DNA of 64,000 nucleotides from Leifsonia aquatica (GTDB taxonomy: Bacteria; Actinomycetota; Actinomycetes; Actinomycetales; Microbacteriaceae): the NCBI RefSeq assembly GCF_014190775.1, contig NZ_JACHVP010000005.1, positions 1 to 64,000 on the forward strand, written 5' to 3'. A program made the position numbers and the translations under genes. The notes beneath the pieces are model-generated. The model made no database searches and had not been told where the DNA came from. It worked only from the letters and a program-made list of their open reading frames with translations. Positions 33,072-40,710 of the stretch are shown one piece after another. Every line of letters starts with the position of its first letter. Within the stretch, counting starts at the first letter, position 1.

Positions 33072-34343
33072 TCACGCCCGCGGTGGGTCCGAGGCCGGCA
33101 GCCGCACGGTCACACGACCGCCGCCGTCCAGGCCGTCGTTCGCGGCGGTCACCGTTCCGCCGTGGCGGGTGACGACCTCCGACACGAGGGCGAGACCGAG
33201 TCCGTAGTGACGCCGGCCACCGGCGTCCGCGCCGGCATCGGCCGGCTGAGCGCGCCCCGAGGCGAACCGCTCGAACACGCGCGTGCCGGAGTCGAGGGCG
33301 AAGCCGGGGCCGTCGTCGCTCACCCGCAGCACGACGTCCGCTCCGTCGCGCGCGCACTCGAGGAGGACCCGCGATCCGGCGTGGTCGACGGCGTTGTCGA
33401 CGATGGCCACGATCATCCGCCGCAGCGACACCGCCGCCCCCGCGACCGTCACGTCGCCGGTCGACGTCGAGGCGACATCCACACCCCGCCCCTGCGCCCG
33501 TGCCTGTGCCGCGGCGGCCACGGCTGCCGCCACCGCGGCGAGATCGACCGGGTCCTTCGCCGCATCCTGCCGGGGGTCGGCGGCGGTCAGCAGGTCCTCG
33601 ACGATCTCGGCCAGCGCCTTGCTGTCGTCGACGAGCTCGTCGACGCCGGTGCTCACCGGAGCCGGGACGGGCGTGTCCGCATCCCGGATGCGGCGGCGCA
33701 ACAGCTGCGCCCGCATGCTGAGCAGGGTCAGCGGCGTGCGCAGCTCGTGACTCGCATCGGCGACGAACCGGCGCTGGATCGCCAGCGATTCCGCAAGCGG
33801 GCGCATCGCCCGGCGCGCGATGAAGACGCCGACGAGAGAGGCGGCGATGGCGGCGATCACCCCGGAGATGACGAGCGCGACGATGAGCCGGGTGAGCTCC
33901 TCCCGTTGCTCCCCGAGGCCGTACGAGATCTGCACGACCTTGCCGCGGCGCACGTTCGTCTGGGTCAGGTAGTCCTGTCCGCCCGCCGTGATGGTCTCGG
34001 TCTCGGCCGCGCCGCCTGCGGCGACGCGCTCGATGGCGGCCTCGTCGGGCAGCCCGTCCGGCAGTCCGTCGGAGCTCTGCGTGCCCTGGTCGCCACCGGG
34101 GCCGCCGCCCGTCGCCCCCGGCAACGGCACGACGGTGATCAGGAGGTCGCGGGGCGCATCGTGCACCGAGTCGACCATGGAGGCGTCGGCCAGCGTGCGC
34201 TTCGCGGCCTCCGCCTGCCCGGCCGAGACGACGGCGACGATCACCACGCCGAGCAGCGCGAACAGCACGAGGATGATCGCCGCGAATTGGATCGCCAGGC
34301 GCCTCGACGCAGACCGCACCTCCCGGTCGTCGGCCGTCGTCAC
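33072..34343 (-). CDS. Two-component sensor histidine kinase
   Basis: This 423-aa sensor has two helices (about 17-40 and 155-178) flanking an extracytoplasmic domain that is Gly-rich in the middle. IARRAMRPLAESLAIQRRF leads into the H-box DASHELRTPLTLLS (phospho-His near residue 203). N-box MIVAIVDNAVDHAG, G1 VSDDGPGF and G2 GLGLALVSEVV are all present. GTG 34343 overlaps the response-regulator stop (GTGA). It is placed downstream of the flavin-transfer genes and may sense a redox or envelope signal that controls them. Confidence 0.9.
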   Translation of the reverse strand: MTTADDREVRSASRRLAIQFAAIILVLFALLGVVIVAVVSAGQAEAAKRTLADASMVDSVHDAPRDLLITVVPLPGATGGGPGGDQGTQSSDGLPDGLPDEAAIERVAAGGAAETETITAGGQDYLTQTNVRRGKVVQISYGLGEQREELTRLIVALVISGVIAAIAASLVGVFIARRAMRPLAESLAIQRRFVADASHELRTPLTLLSMRAQLLRRRIRDADTPVPAPVSTGVDELVDDSKALAEIVEDLLTAADPRQDAAKDPVDLAAVAAAVAAAAQARAQGRGVDVASTSTGDVTVAGAAVSLRRMIVAIVDNAVDHAGSRVLLECARDGADVVLRVSDDGPGFALDSGTRVFERFASGRAQPADAGADAGGRRHYGLGLALVSEVVTRHGGTVTAANDGLDGGGRVTVRLPASDPPRA

Positions 34344-35005
34344 AGGGCGCCCATGCGGTAGCCGAGCCCGCGCACGGTCTCGATCAGGGTCCGGCCGAAC
34401 TTGCGGCGCAGGTGATGGACGTAGGTGTCGACCACGCCAGGGTCGTCGGCGTCGGCGAACACCGTCTCCAGCAGCATCGCGCGCGAGAACACCTGCGTGG
34501 GCCGGCGGGCGAGCTGCTCGAGCAGCGCGGACTCCCGCTCCGAGAGGACGGTGCGCTCGCCGCCGTCGAGGATGACGGTCCGGTTGTTCGCGTCGAGCAC
34601 GCCGCCGGTGAAGCGGATGGTCGGCGCGCTCGACGTGCCGCGCCGGCGCAGCACCCGCAGCCGGGCGAGCAGCTCGTCGATGTCGAACGGCTTCGCGAGG
34701 TAGTCCTCGGCGCCGCCGTCGAGTCCCTCCACCCGGTCGGCGGCGTTGCCGAGGGCCGAGAGCACGAGGACCGGCACGGTGAGCCCGCTCTGCCGGATGC
34801 GGCGCAGCACGTCCATGCCGTCGAGAACGGGGAGGCCGCGGTCCAGGATGAAGACGTCGAACGGCTGTGTGAGGCTCAGGTGCAGGGCGCGCTGCCCGTC
34901 CGCCGCGACGGACACGTCGTAGCCCTCGGACTCGAGCAGCTCGGTGAGCATCCCCGCGAGCCGGGAGTCGTCTTCGGCGACCAGAACCTGCGGCTTCTCC
35001 GTCAC
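34340..35005 (-). CDS. OmpR-family response regulator
   Basis: This 221-aa regulator has a receiver domain starting VLVAEDDSRL, phospho-Asp in FILDRGLPVLDG, switch Ser in LVLSALG and Lys in YLAKPFD. It is followed by an OmpR/PhoB winged helix (RTVLSERESALLEQLARRP, VDTYVHHLRRKFG, VRGLGYRMG). GTG 35005 is chosen because a TATGCT box lies 6 nt upstream and no RBS exists. It pairs with the overlapping kinase. The 11-bp direct repeat at 37694-37711 before the flavin operon is a candidate target. Confidence 0.9.
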   Translation of the reverse strand: MTEKPQVLVAEDDSRLAGMLTELLESEGYDVSVAADGQRALHLSLTQPFDVFILDRGLPVLDGMDVLRRIRQSGLTVPVLVLSALGNAADRVEGLDGGAEDYLAKPFDIDELLARLRVLRRRGTSSAPTIRFTGGVLDANNRTVILDGGERTVLSERESALLEQLARRPTQVFSRAMLLETVFADADDPGVVDTYVHHLRRKFGRTLIETVRGLGYRMGAL

Positions 35006-35011
35006 GCTCAC

Positions 35012-35017
35012 AGCATA
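35012..35017 (-). promoter_or_regulatory. Leaderless -10 box of the response regulator
   Basis: Minus-strand TATGCT (35017-35012) ends 6 nt before GTG 35005. It lies in the 26-nt gap after the ApbE stop, so the regulator-kinase pair can be transcribed separately from the upstream flavin genes. Confidence 0.55.
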
Positions 35018-35031
35018 GGCGGGCGCCTCGC

Positions 35032-35778
35032 TCACTCCGCGCCCCGGGCGAAGGGGAGGTCGCCGGCGCCGACGAGCGCGCCGTCGTCCGTGAGCCCGAG
35101 CACGCCGCGGGCGCCGTGCGCGAGCGCCCATTCGACGCCGTCCCGGCCGAGCGCGAAGACCGCGGTCGCCAGCACATCGGCCGTGGTCAGGTCGGCGGCC
35201 ACGACGGTCGCACTGACCAGCCCGGAGGCGGGGCGCCCGGTGCGGCCGTCCACGATGTGCTCTCCGCGTTCGTAGGCGCCGGAGGTCGCGACCGCTCCGT
35301 CGGTGAGGGTCAGCACCGTGAGCATCGTCGACGGGTGGGCGGGGGACCGGATGCCGACGTTCCAGCCCGCGGCTCCCTCCGGCGCGCCGGAGACGACGAC
35401 GTCGCCGCCGGCGTTCAGGCAGAAGTCGTGCAGGCCGTCCGCGGCCAGCACGGCGGCGGCGTTCGCGGCTGCCCAGCCCTTGACGACGCCATCGAGGTCG
35501 AGGAGCCCCTCGGCGGTCCGGATGCGGAACGCACCGGCGGAGGCGTCGGCCGCGCGCTGCCCGATGCCGATGACCTCCCGCAGCGGCGCGCTGAAGCCCT
35601 CCGGACCGAATTCTCCGCGGTTCGCGGCGCTCACCTCGCTGTCGGCCCGGTACGTGCTGAACCGGCGGTCCGCCTGTCGCAGCACCTCGAACGCCCGGTC
35701 GGCGACGTCGCGGTGGTCCCCGGCGTCCCGGATGTCGATCGACATCGGGATGCCCATGACCGTCTCGACGACCCTCAC
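35032..35778 (-). CDS. apbE: FAD:protein FMN transferase (ApbE family)
   Basis: This 248-aa enzyme covalently attaches FMN from FAD to a Thr/Ser of extracytosolic proteins. Motifs: VETVMGIPMSIDI at the N-terminus, RRFSTYRADSEVSAAN, LDLDGVVKGWAA (metal/FAD site), LNAGGDVVVSG and HIVDGRTGRPASG. The late TTADVLATAVFALG helix is complete. The GTG start 35778 overlaps the stop of the FMN-binding protein, its obvious substrate. No signal peptide is seen, unlike many ApbE proteins; export with a partner or by an unusual signal would have to be assumed. Confidence 0.9.
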   Translation of the reverse strand: MRVVETVMGIPMSIDIRDAGDHRDVADRAFEVLRQADRRFSTYRADSEVSAANRGEFGPEGFSAPLREVIGIGQRAADASAGAFRIRTAEGLLDLDGVVKGWAAANAAAVLAADGLHDFCLNAGGDVVVSGAPEGAAGWNVGIRSPAHPSTMLTVLTLTDGAVATSGAYERGEHIVDGRTGRPASGLVSATVVAADLTTADVLATAVFALGRDGVEWALAHGARGVLGLTDDGALVGAGDLPFARGAE

Positions 35779-36296
35779 AGCTGGTCGATCGCCGACTGGA
35801 GGGACTGCATGTAGCTCTCCGACGTGTAGGTGGCGCCGGAGACGGTGTCGATGCTCGCGGACTGCGCCGCGATGGCCTCCTGCTCCAGGATCGGCGTCGC
35901 CTGCTGGTTGATCTCCTGGCTGCGTCGGTCGCCCGGCGACTGCAGCACCTGCACGGCGGTGATCGTGGAGCCGCTGAAGGTCACCTGCACCTGGAAGGAC
36001 CCGTAACGGTTCTGCTCGACCGCGCCCGTGATCGTCTTCGTGGCCGACGCGGCGGCCGTCGACGGGGTGGCGCTCGGCGTCGCCGTCGCGCTCGGGGACG
36101 TCGCCGTGGCATCCCCGGTCGTGGTCGACCCCGTCGACGTGTTCGAGGAGGTCCCGCCGCTGGTCGTCGTGGTCGTGCTCGATGCGGAGGCGGTCGTCTG
36201 GGTCTCGCCGAGGTCGTACAGCCGCAGCCCGACAGTTGCCCCCATCACGACCATGATCACCGCGAACAGGATCGTCCCGCGCCATTTGCGTCTCAT
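35775..36296 (-). CDS. Membrane-anchored FMN-binding-domain protein
   Basis: This 173-aa protein has an N-terminal helix (about 8-27), a long Ser/Thr/Ala linker (residues 35-85) and a C-terminal FMN_bind domain. The flavinylation motif is SGATYTS near residue 153, where Thr would carry FMN. It is encoded between a ferric-reductase-like membrane protein and ApbE, with ATGA and GTGA overlaps on both sides. It likely accepts electrons outside the membrane; the Ser/Thr linker suggests that it spans the cell-wall space. Confidence 0.9.
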   Translation of the reverse strand: MRRKWRGTILFAVIMVVMGATVGLRLYDLGETQTTASASSTTTTTSGGTSSNTSTGSTTTGDATATSPSATATPSATPSTAAASATKTITGAVEQNRYGSFQVQVTFSGSTITAVQVLQSPGDRRSQEINQQATPILEQEAIAAQSASIDTVSGATYTSESYMQSLQSAIDQL

Positions 36297-37660
36297 GACA
36301 TGCTCAATTCTTCTCGGTGGATGAAGCGGCGCGGCATCCCGAGGGACCGGAGCGTTGACTCGGCCGTGTCGGCCATGCCTTCGGGGCCGCAGAGGAAGGC
36401 CTCCCAGTCGTGGAGGTCGGGGATGAACCTGCTCATCGCGCCGACGCCGAGCGGATCGTAGCCAAGCTCGGCACGGCGCCCGACGACCGGCACCACGGTG
36501 AGGCCGGGCATCGCCTGCAGCTCGGCGAGCAGCGCCAGATGGGCCGCCGAGTGCGCGCGGTAGATCAGGACGGGTCGCAACCCGCGCGCGACCAACTCCT
36601 CCGCGAGCGCGCGGATCGGCCCGATCCCGGCGCCTCCGGCGATGAGCAGCACGTGCTGGCGGCTGGCGTGGTCCGCGGTGAACTGGCCGAACGGCCCCTC
36701 GGCGAACGCCAGCGTTCCCGGTTTCAGGTTCCGAAGGCGGGACGAGTGGTCACCCAGCTCACCGACCGTGATGCGCAGGTACCCGTCGGCCGGCACGCGG
36801 GAGATCGAGTAGGGGTGGGCGGTGCCGAGGTGGCCCCAGGCGAGGAAGCGGAAGCTCATGAAGTTGCCGGCCCGCACGCCTCGCGTGTGGAGGTGCGTGC
36901 CCGAGAACCAGACGCTGAGCGTCCCCTCGCTCTCCGGCACCACCGCGACCACGCGCATCCGGTGCCGCCACGCGTCCGCCGTCGGCAGGATGAACCGCCA
37001 TGTGAGCACGGCGGCCGCGGTGCCGAGGTACAGCACGATCCAGAGCACGCGGTTGACCGGGTAACCGACGAAGTGCGCGCCGCCGCTGAGCTGGTGGAAG
37101 AAAGTGAGGAAGATCGCGACGTACGTCGTGACGTGCACCCAGTACCAGACCTCGTAGGAGAGCAGCGACCGGATCCACCGCGCGCTGGTCAGACCGACGA
37201 CGACGAACGCGATCGTGCCGATCAGCGCGGTGAGCATGTCGGGGTAGTCCTGCAGGATCGCGACGAACTCCGACCACGGCGTCTTCTGGTCGAACAGCTC
37301 GCCGCCCGCGACCAGCAGCACGACGTGCGCGACGATCAGGAGGATGACGGAGGTCCCGAGCGATCGGTGCCAGGCGACGAGCCGGTCGAGTCCGACCGCG
37401 TTCTCGAACCACGGCACCCGGGCGATCAGCAGCAGCTGGGCGCAGACGAGGTAGCCGCCGAGCATCCCCGCGAGTTCGCCCATCGTGGTGACCACGCTCG
37501 CGGGCGTGACCACGAAGGTGGCGGGCACGGCCAGCCACCACATCAGCAGCACGCCGACGAGGCCCAGGGCCAGCGCCACGCGCACCGTCGCCGAGCCGCG
37601 CCGACTCCGGGTGGCGGTGCCGCGGATGACCATCCTGCGGGGCGCCGTGATCGCGCTCAT
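36293..37660 (-). CDS. Ferric-reductase-like transmembrane flavoprotein
   Basis: This 455-aa protein has six helices in the first 230 residues, with paired His residues (AWHRSLG, IVAHVVLL, YWVHVTTY, FFHQLSGG) fitting a two-heme ferric-reductase domain. An FAD/NAD(P)H reductase unit follows: RAGNFMSFRF, HPYSISRVPADG (FAD), LLIAGGAGIGPIRALAEEL (NAD(P)-binding) and FLCGPEGMADTAES. RBS GGAGAA precedes ATG 37660. It would move electrons from cytosolic NAD(P)H across the membrane to the FMN protein encoded next. The terminal acceptor is unknown. Confidence 0.9.
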   Translation of the reverse strand: MSAITAPRRMVIRGTATRSRRGSATVRVALALGLVGVLLMWWLAVPATFVVTPASVVTTMGELAGMLGGYLVCAQLLLIARVPWFENAVGLDRLVAWHRSLGTSVILLIVAHVVLLVAGGELFDQKTPWSEFVAILQDYPDMLTALIGTIAFVVVGLTSARWIRSLLSYEVWYWVHVTTYVAIFLTFFHQLSGGAHFVGYPVNRVLWIVLYLGTAAAVLTWRFILPTADAWRHRMRVVAVVPESEGTLSVWFSGTHLHTRGVRAGNFMSFRFLAWGHLGTAHPYSISRVPADGYLRITVGELGDHSSRLRNLKPGTLAFAEGPFGQFTADHASRQHVLLIAGGAGIGPIRALAEELVARGLRPVLIYRAHSAAHLALLAELQAMPGLTVVPVVGRRAELGYDPLGVGAMSRFIPDLHDWEAFLCGPEGMADTAESTLRSLGMPRRFIHREELSMS

Positions 37661-37693
37661 CGTCCGTTCTCCATGGAATCAACGATCGCGATC

Positions 37694-37711
37694 GATTCTT
37701 GGCGGATTCTT
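37694..37711. promoter_or_regulatory. 11-bp direct repeat upstream of the flavin operon
   Basis: GATTCTT occurs at 37694-37700 and 37705-37711, an 11-bp spacing (AAGAATC on the coding strand). OmpR/PhoB-family regulators bind such direct repeats, and one is encoded in the same gene group. The repeat lies 34-51 nt upstream of the reductase start, next to a CGATCGCGATCG palindrome (37683-37694). Confidence 0.5.
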
Positions 37712-37754
37712 ACGCGGGCTGGAGAAACCCTGTGGGTCGGCTATGACATGACGA

Positions 37755-37787
37755 ACGCCCCGGCCCGCTGTGCGGGTGCCGGGGCGT
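37755..37787 (-). terminator. Hairpin after the DUF3618 unit
   Basis: ACGCCCCGGC (37755-37764) pairs with GCCGGGGCGT (37778-37787), with a further CCGC/GCGG stem inside. It lies directly past the 3' end of the minus-strand DUF3618 gene and between two units transcribed in the same direction. There is no long T-run, as is common in high-GC genomes. Confidence 0.7.
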
Positions 37788-37798
37788 CCCGTCGCCCG

Positions 37799-38344
37799 CT
37801 AGGACTGCTGCTGCACGGCCTGCACGCTCGACTGCGCCTGCTCGCGGACGCCGTCGGCGGCATCCGTCGCCTCGGCGCCGACCGCCTGCACGGCGTCGGT
37901 CGCGGTCTCCTTGACCGCGGCGAACGCGTCCTGCGCCGGCTCCTTCAGGTCGCCGGCGACGCCCTTGGCCGTGGAGGCCAGGTCGTCGAGCAGCGGCTGG
38001 GCGGCATCCTTCACGGACGAGGTCAGGTGCTTCTCGGTGTCGGTCGCCGGGAAGAGAGAGGCCGCCAGCCAGCCGACGCCCACGGCGATCAGGCCCACCG
38101 CTAGCGGGTTGCCTTTCACCGCCGACCCGGCCTTCCCGGCCGCGCCGGACACCGCGTCCTGCGCGTCGTCGACCGATCCCATCACGTGCTCGCGGGCGGA
38201 GCGGAACGCGCCCTTGACCTTGTCGGCCTGCCGTTCGGCGATCTTGGAGGGGCTCACCTTGTCGGCGAGGGCATCGACGTTCGAGCCGAGCTCGCGCCGG
38301 GTCTCCTCGATGGTGGAGCGGATCTCATCCGGGTCGTTCGTCAT
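37799..38344 (-). CDS. DUF3618-containing membrane protein
   Basis: This 181-aa protein has an N-terminal DUF3618 motif (DEIRSTIEETRRELGSNVDAL) and an amphipathic Ala/Lys-rich helix. One hydrophobic segment (NPLAVGLIAVGVGWLAASLF, about 78-97) and a long Ala/Val/Asp coiled tail follow. It is the last gene of three coupled envelope genes (ATGA overlap with the holin-superfamily gene). Such trios are common in Actinobacteria; function is unknown, possibly membrane support or stress. Confidence 0.8.
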   Translation of the reverse strand: MTNDPDEIRSTIEETRRELGSNVDALADKVSPSKIAERQADKVKGAFRSAREHVMGSVDDAQDAVSGAAGKAGSAVKGNPLAVGLIAVGVGWLAASLFPATDTEKHLTSSVKDAAQPLLDDLASTAKGVAGDLKEPAQDAFAAVKETATDAVQAVGAEATDAADGVREQAQSSVQAVQQQS

Positions 38345-38757
38345 CGGTTCTCTTCATTTCGCTTGAGTGTTTCGGGGATCTCTTTGAGGGTGTCGACCGT
38401 CTGCGGAGCACCGCGCACGGACTTCATCGCGGACCGTCCCGTGAGGAACAGCACGCCCGCGACGATCAGCCAGACGCCGGCCACGATGAGCCCGGACCAG
38501 CCGTTGCCGACCAGGTAGCCGAGCGCCCACCAGGCCGCGATCGAGAGGAACAGGATCGCCATCAGCGCGGCGTAGCCCGCGCCTCCGAGCAACCCGGCGC
38601 CCTTGCCGGCGCGACCGGCCGACTGCCGCAGCTCCGCCTTCGCGAGCTCGAGCTCCTGGCGCAGCAGCGTCGACATGTCGCGCGTGACTTCGCCGAGCAG
38701 GTCGCCCAGTGACGTGTTCGCCGCCTTCTCCTCCGACGGCGTGGAGGTGTCCGTCAT
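38341..38757 (-). CDS. Phage-holin superfamily protein (DUF1469 type)
   Basis: This 138-aa protein has a soluble amphipathic N-terminus (LGDLLGEVTRDMSTLLRQEL, then ELAKAELRQSAGRAG). Two close helices (about 58-80 and 85-106) and a polar tail follow. This matches the holin-like Phage_holin_3_6 family, which is chromosomal in Actinobacteria and not a prophage marker. Both ends overlap neighbours by 4 nt. Confidence 0.82.
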   Translation of the reverse strand: MTDTSTPSEEKAANTSLGDLLGEVTRDMSTLLRQELELAKAELRQSAGRAGKGAGLLGGAGYAALMAILFLSIAAWWALGYLVGNGWSGLIVAGVWLIVAGVLFLTGRSAMKSVRGAPQTVDTLKEIPETLKRNEENR

Positions 38758-39500
38758 CGGGAGAGGTCCGGGTCGATGCCCTCGCCGGCGTGCGACGACT
38801 CCGCGCCGGTCTCCGTGAGGAGCTCGGCATAGAGCGGAGTGGCGACCGGGTCGGCGTCGGCGGCGCCGAAGGACGCGTGCTGCACGCCCGGGGTGCGCTG
38901 CTCGGGAGCCGGTACCGGCTCCAGGGTGTCAGGACGCTCGGACGGTCCGCCCTCCGCGTGCGCGCTCTCCGCCTGCGCGTCGGAGTGCTCCGCGGCGAGC
39001 GAGCGGGTCAGTCGGCCCGCCACCGCACCGGCCGCGACGGCCATCGCGATGAACGCTCCCGGCCGGCGGGCGGCGTACCGCTTCAGGTCGGAGAGCAGCG
39101 TGCCGGGGTCGCGGGCGTCGAGGTAGGCGGCGGCCCCCTGCGTGCGGGCGGCCACGCGGGCCACCAGGTCGGCCGCGAGGCCGTCCGAGGCGCCGCCGGC
39201 CATCTCGTCGAGCTGGTCGCCGATGGCCTTGAGCCCGTCCGCGACGCGCTGCTGCTGCACCCCGGCCTGCTCGCGCAGCTCGTCCTGGGTCTGGCGCAGC
39301 AGGTCGGTCGCCTGCGACTTCGCCTCGTCGACGACGTCGCCCGCGCCCTCCTTCGCCGTCTCCATCACGCGCTGGCCGCCCTCGACGGCTTCGTCCTTCA
39401 CGGCCAAGGCCTCGTCGCGCGCGACCTCGGGGGTCGATCGGCCGGGCTCGTCGTCGTGGGGGAGGGCGGCGGGCGCCGCTCCGGGATACGTGTCTGTCAT
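38754..39500 (-). CDS. Coiled-coil membrane-associated protein, unknown
   Basis: This 248-aa protein has a strongly charged Ala/Glu/Asp-rich helical region over residues 25-135 (YtxH/late-embryogenesis-like heptads such as DVVDEAKSQATDLLRQTQDE). One apolar helix (about 150-168) and a disordered acidic tail follow. RBS GGAAG precedes ATG 39500. It is the first gene of the trio with the holin-like and DUF3618 proteins; the repeated helix-plus-single-segment plan in all three suggests a membrane-bound complex. Confidence 0.7.
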   Translation of the reverse strand: MTDTYPGAAPAALPHDDEPGRSTPEVARDEALAVKDEAVEGGQRVMETAKEGAGDVVDEAKSQATDLLRQTQDELREQAGVQQQRVADGLKAIGDQLDEMAGGASDGLAADLVARVAARTQGAAAYLDARDPGTLLSDLKRYAARRPGAFIAMAVAAGAVAGRLTRSLAAEHSDAQAESAHAEGGPSERPDTLEPVPAPEQRTPGVQHASFGAADADPVATPLYAELLTETGAESSHAGEGIDPDLSR

Positions 39501-39619
39501 GGCTCTTCCTTCGTGGTGTCGCTGATGGTCCCTGCGTGCCGGGCTCGGCCGCGGGAGGTTCGGGTGGTTCGAGGAGTTCGGGAGGTGCGGCGCGCCGGGT
39601 CGGCCGGCGGCCGCCCGGG

Positions 39620-40570
39620 TCACTTGACGGGACCGAAGAGCGCGTCCACCTCGGCGAGCTCGAGGTCGGCGGTCGCCTGGATGAGCTTCAGCAGCTCCGG
39701 GTCGAGCCCGGGCGCGAACTCCTCGAGCCGCTCCTCCGCGATGACGGAGGGGACGCCCACGGGGGCCTGCTCGGTCGACTCGAGGTCGGTGCCGTCCTTC
39801 GACGGGGAGAGGCCGCGGAAGATCTTGCCCGCCTCCGACTGGCCGGCGAGGTCGAACGTGTACTGCTTGCTCTGCAGCCCCAGATCGGTGAGCTTCTTCA
39901 CCTCGGGGAAGCGCTCCGCGTTGGTCTTCGGGATGGGCAGCAGCTTCGCCCAGTCGACGCCGAGCGTCTCCAGGGCCTTGGCGTAGCCGTTCTCGTGGGC
40001 CTGGTCGCGCACGATCAGGTAGGCGATCGTCGAGCGGGCGGTCTTGTTGTCCGTCATCTCGTAGATGCGGCACTTCTGCAGCCGCCCGGTGGACTCGAGC
40101 ATGAGGTTGTAGAGCAGGTCGAGCACCAGGTTGCCGGAGTTGTAGACGTAGCTGCCCGACCACGGGTTGCCGACCGCATCCACCGGGAGCGCGCCCTGCG
40201 CGCCGACGAGGTAGTGGTGGATGTTGCTCTCCGAGAGCGCGATGTTCAGCGGTGTCGCGCCTCCCGCGCCCGGCTTGTCGAGCGGGTCGGTGAGCTTGCC
40301 CTGGTAGCGCGGGGAGCCGTCCAGGAGGCGGGAGATCGTGGTGCCGATCAGCTCGACGTGGCTGATCTCCTCGGTCCCGATCCCCTGGATCAGGTCGCGG
40401 TACGGCTTCGCCGCCGGTCCGCGGAAGTTCATGGCCTGGAACAGGTACTGCATCATGGTGCGCATCTCGCCGAACTGGCCGCCGAGCCCCTCCTGGAGCG
40501 CGTTGGCCGCAGCGGGATCGGGCTCGTCCTGAGCGATGTCGTTGATCAGGCTCTGCACGTGGAAGAACAT
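39620..40570 (-). CDS. Manganese catalase
   Basis: This 316-aa non-heme catalase has a ferritin-like four-helix core with dimanganese ligands: Glu35 (GGQFGEM), Glu68 and His71 (TEEISHVE), then a second Glu and His in LMLESTGRLQ and RDQAHENGYA. It dismutates hydrogen peroxide. ATG 40570 is chosen (GGAGG, 7 nt upstream); the longer frame adds 20 residues without an RBS. The C-terminus is extended by about 60 residues compared with the minimal family, rich in Glu and Leu. It is transcribed alone, next to the envelope-stress trio. Confidence 0.92.
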   Translation of the reverse strand: MFFHVQSLINDIAQDEPDPAAANALQEGLGGQFGEMRTMMQYLFQAMNFRGPAAKPYRDLIQGIGTEEISHVELIGTTISRLLDGSPRYQGKLTDPLDKPGAGGATPLNIALSESNIHHYLVGAQGALPVDAVGNPWSGSYVYNSGNLVLDLLYNLMLESTGRLQKCRIYEMTDNKTARSTIAYLIVRDQAHENGYAKALETLGVDWAKLLPIPKTNAERFPEVKKLTDLGLQSKQYTFDLAGQSEAGKIFRGLSPSKDGTDLESTEQAPVGVPSVIAEERLEEFAPGLDPELLKLIQATADLELAEVDALFGPVK

Positions 40571-40698
40571 CCGTGACCTCCAAGGGTCTTCGCTGCCGGA
40601 GGAGTCCGACGCCCCCCACCGTCCCCGCATCCCCGCCGATACGTACCCATTGACCGAGGCCGATATGAGGGATCGGCCTCGCAGTCGGCGGCCTCACG

Positions 40699-40704
40699 TA
40701 GGCT
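40699..40704 (+). promoter_or_regulatory. Leaderless -10 box of the phytochrome gene
   Basis: TAGGCT ends 6 nt before GTG 40711; there is no RBS. This is the same spacing as at the SDR, VIT1 and response-regulator genes. Confidence 0.55.
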
Positions 40705-40710
40705 TGTCGG

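Noticed and set aside
38341-38757. Prophage holin
   Set aside because: No lysin, capsid or other phage genes are nearby. This holin-superfamily type is a common chromosomal protein coupled to DUF3618.
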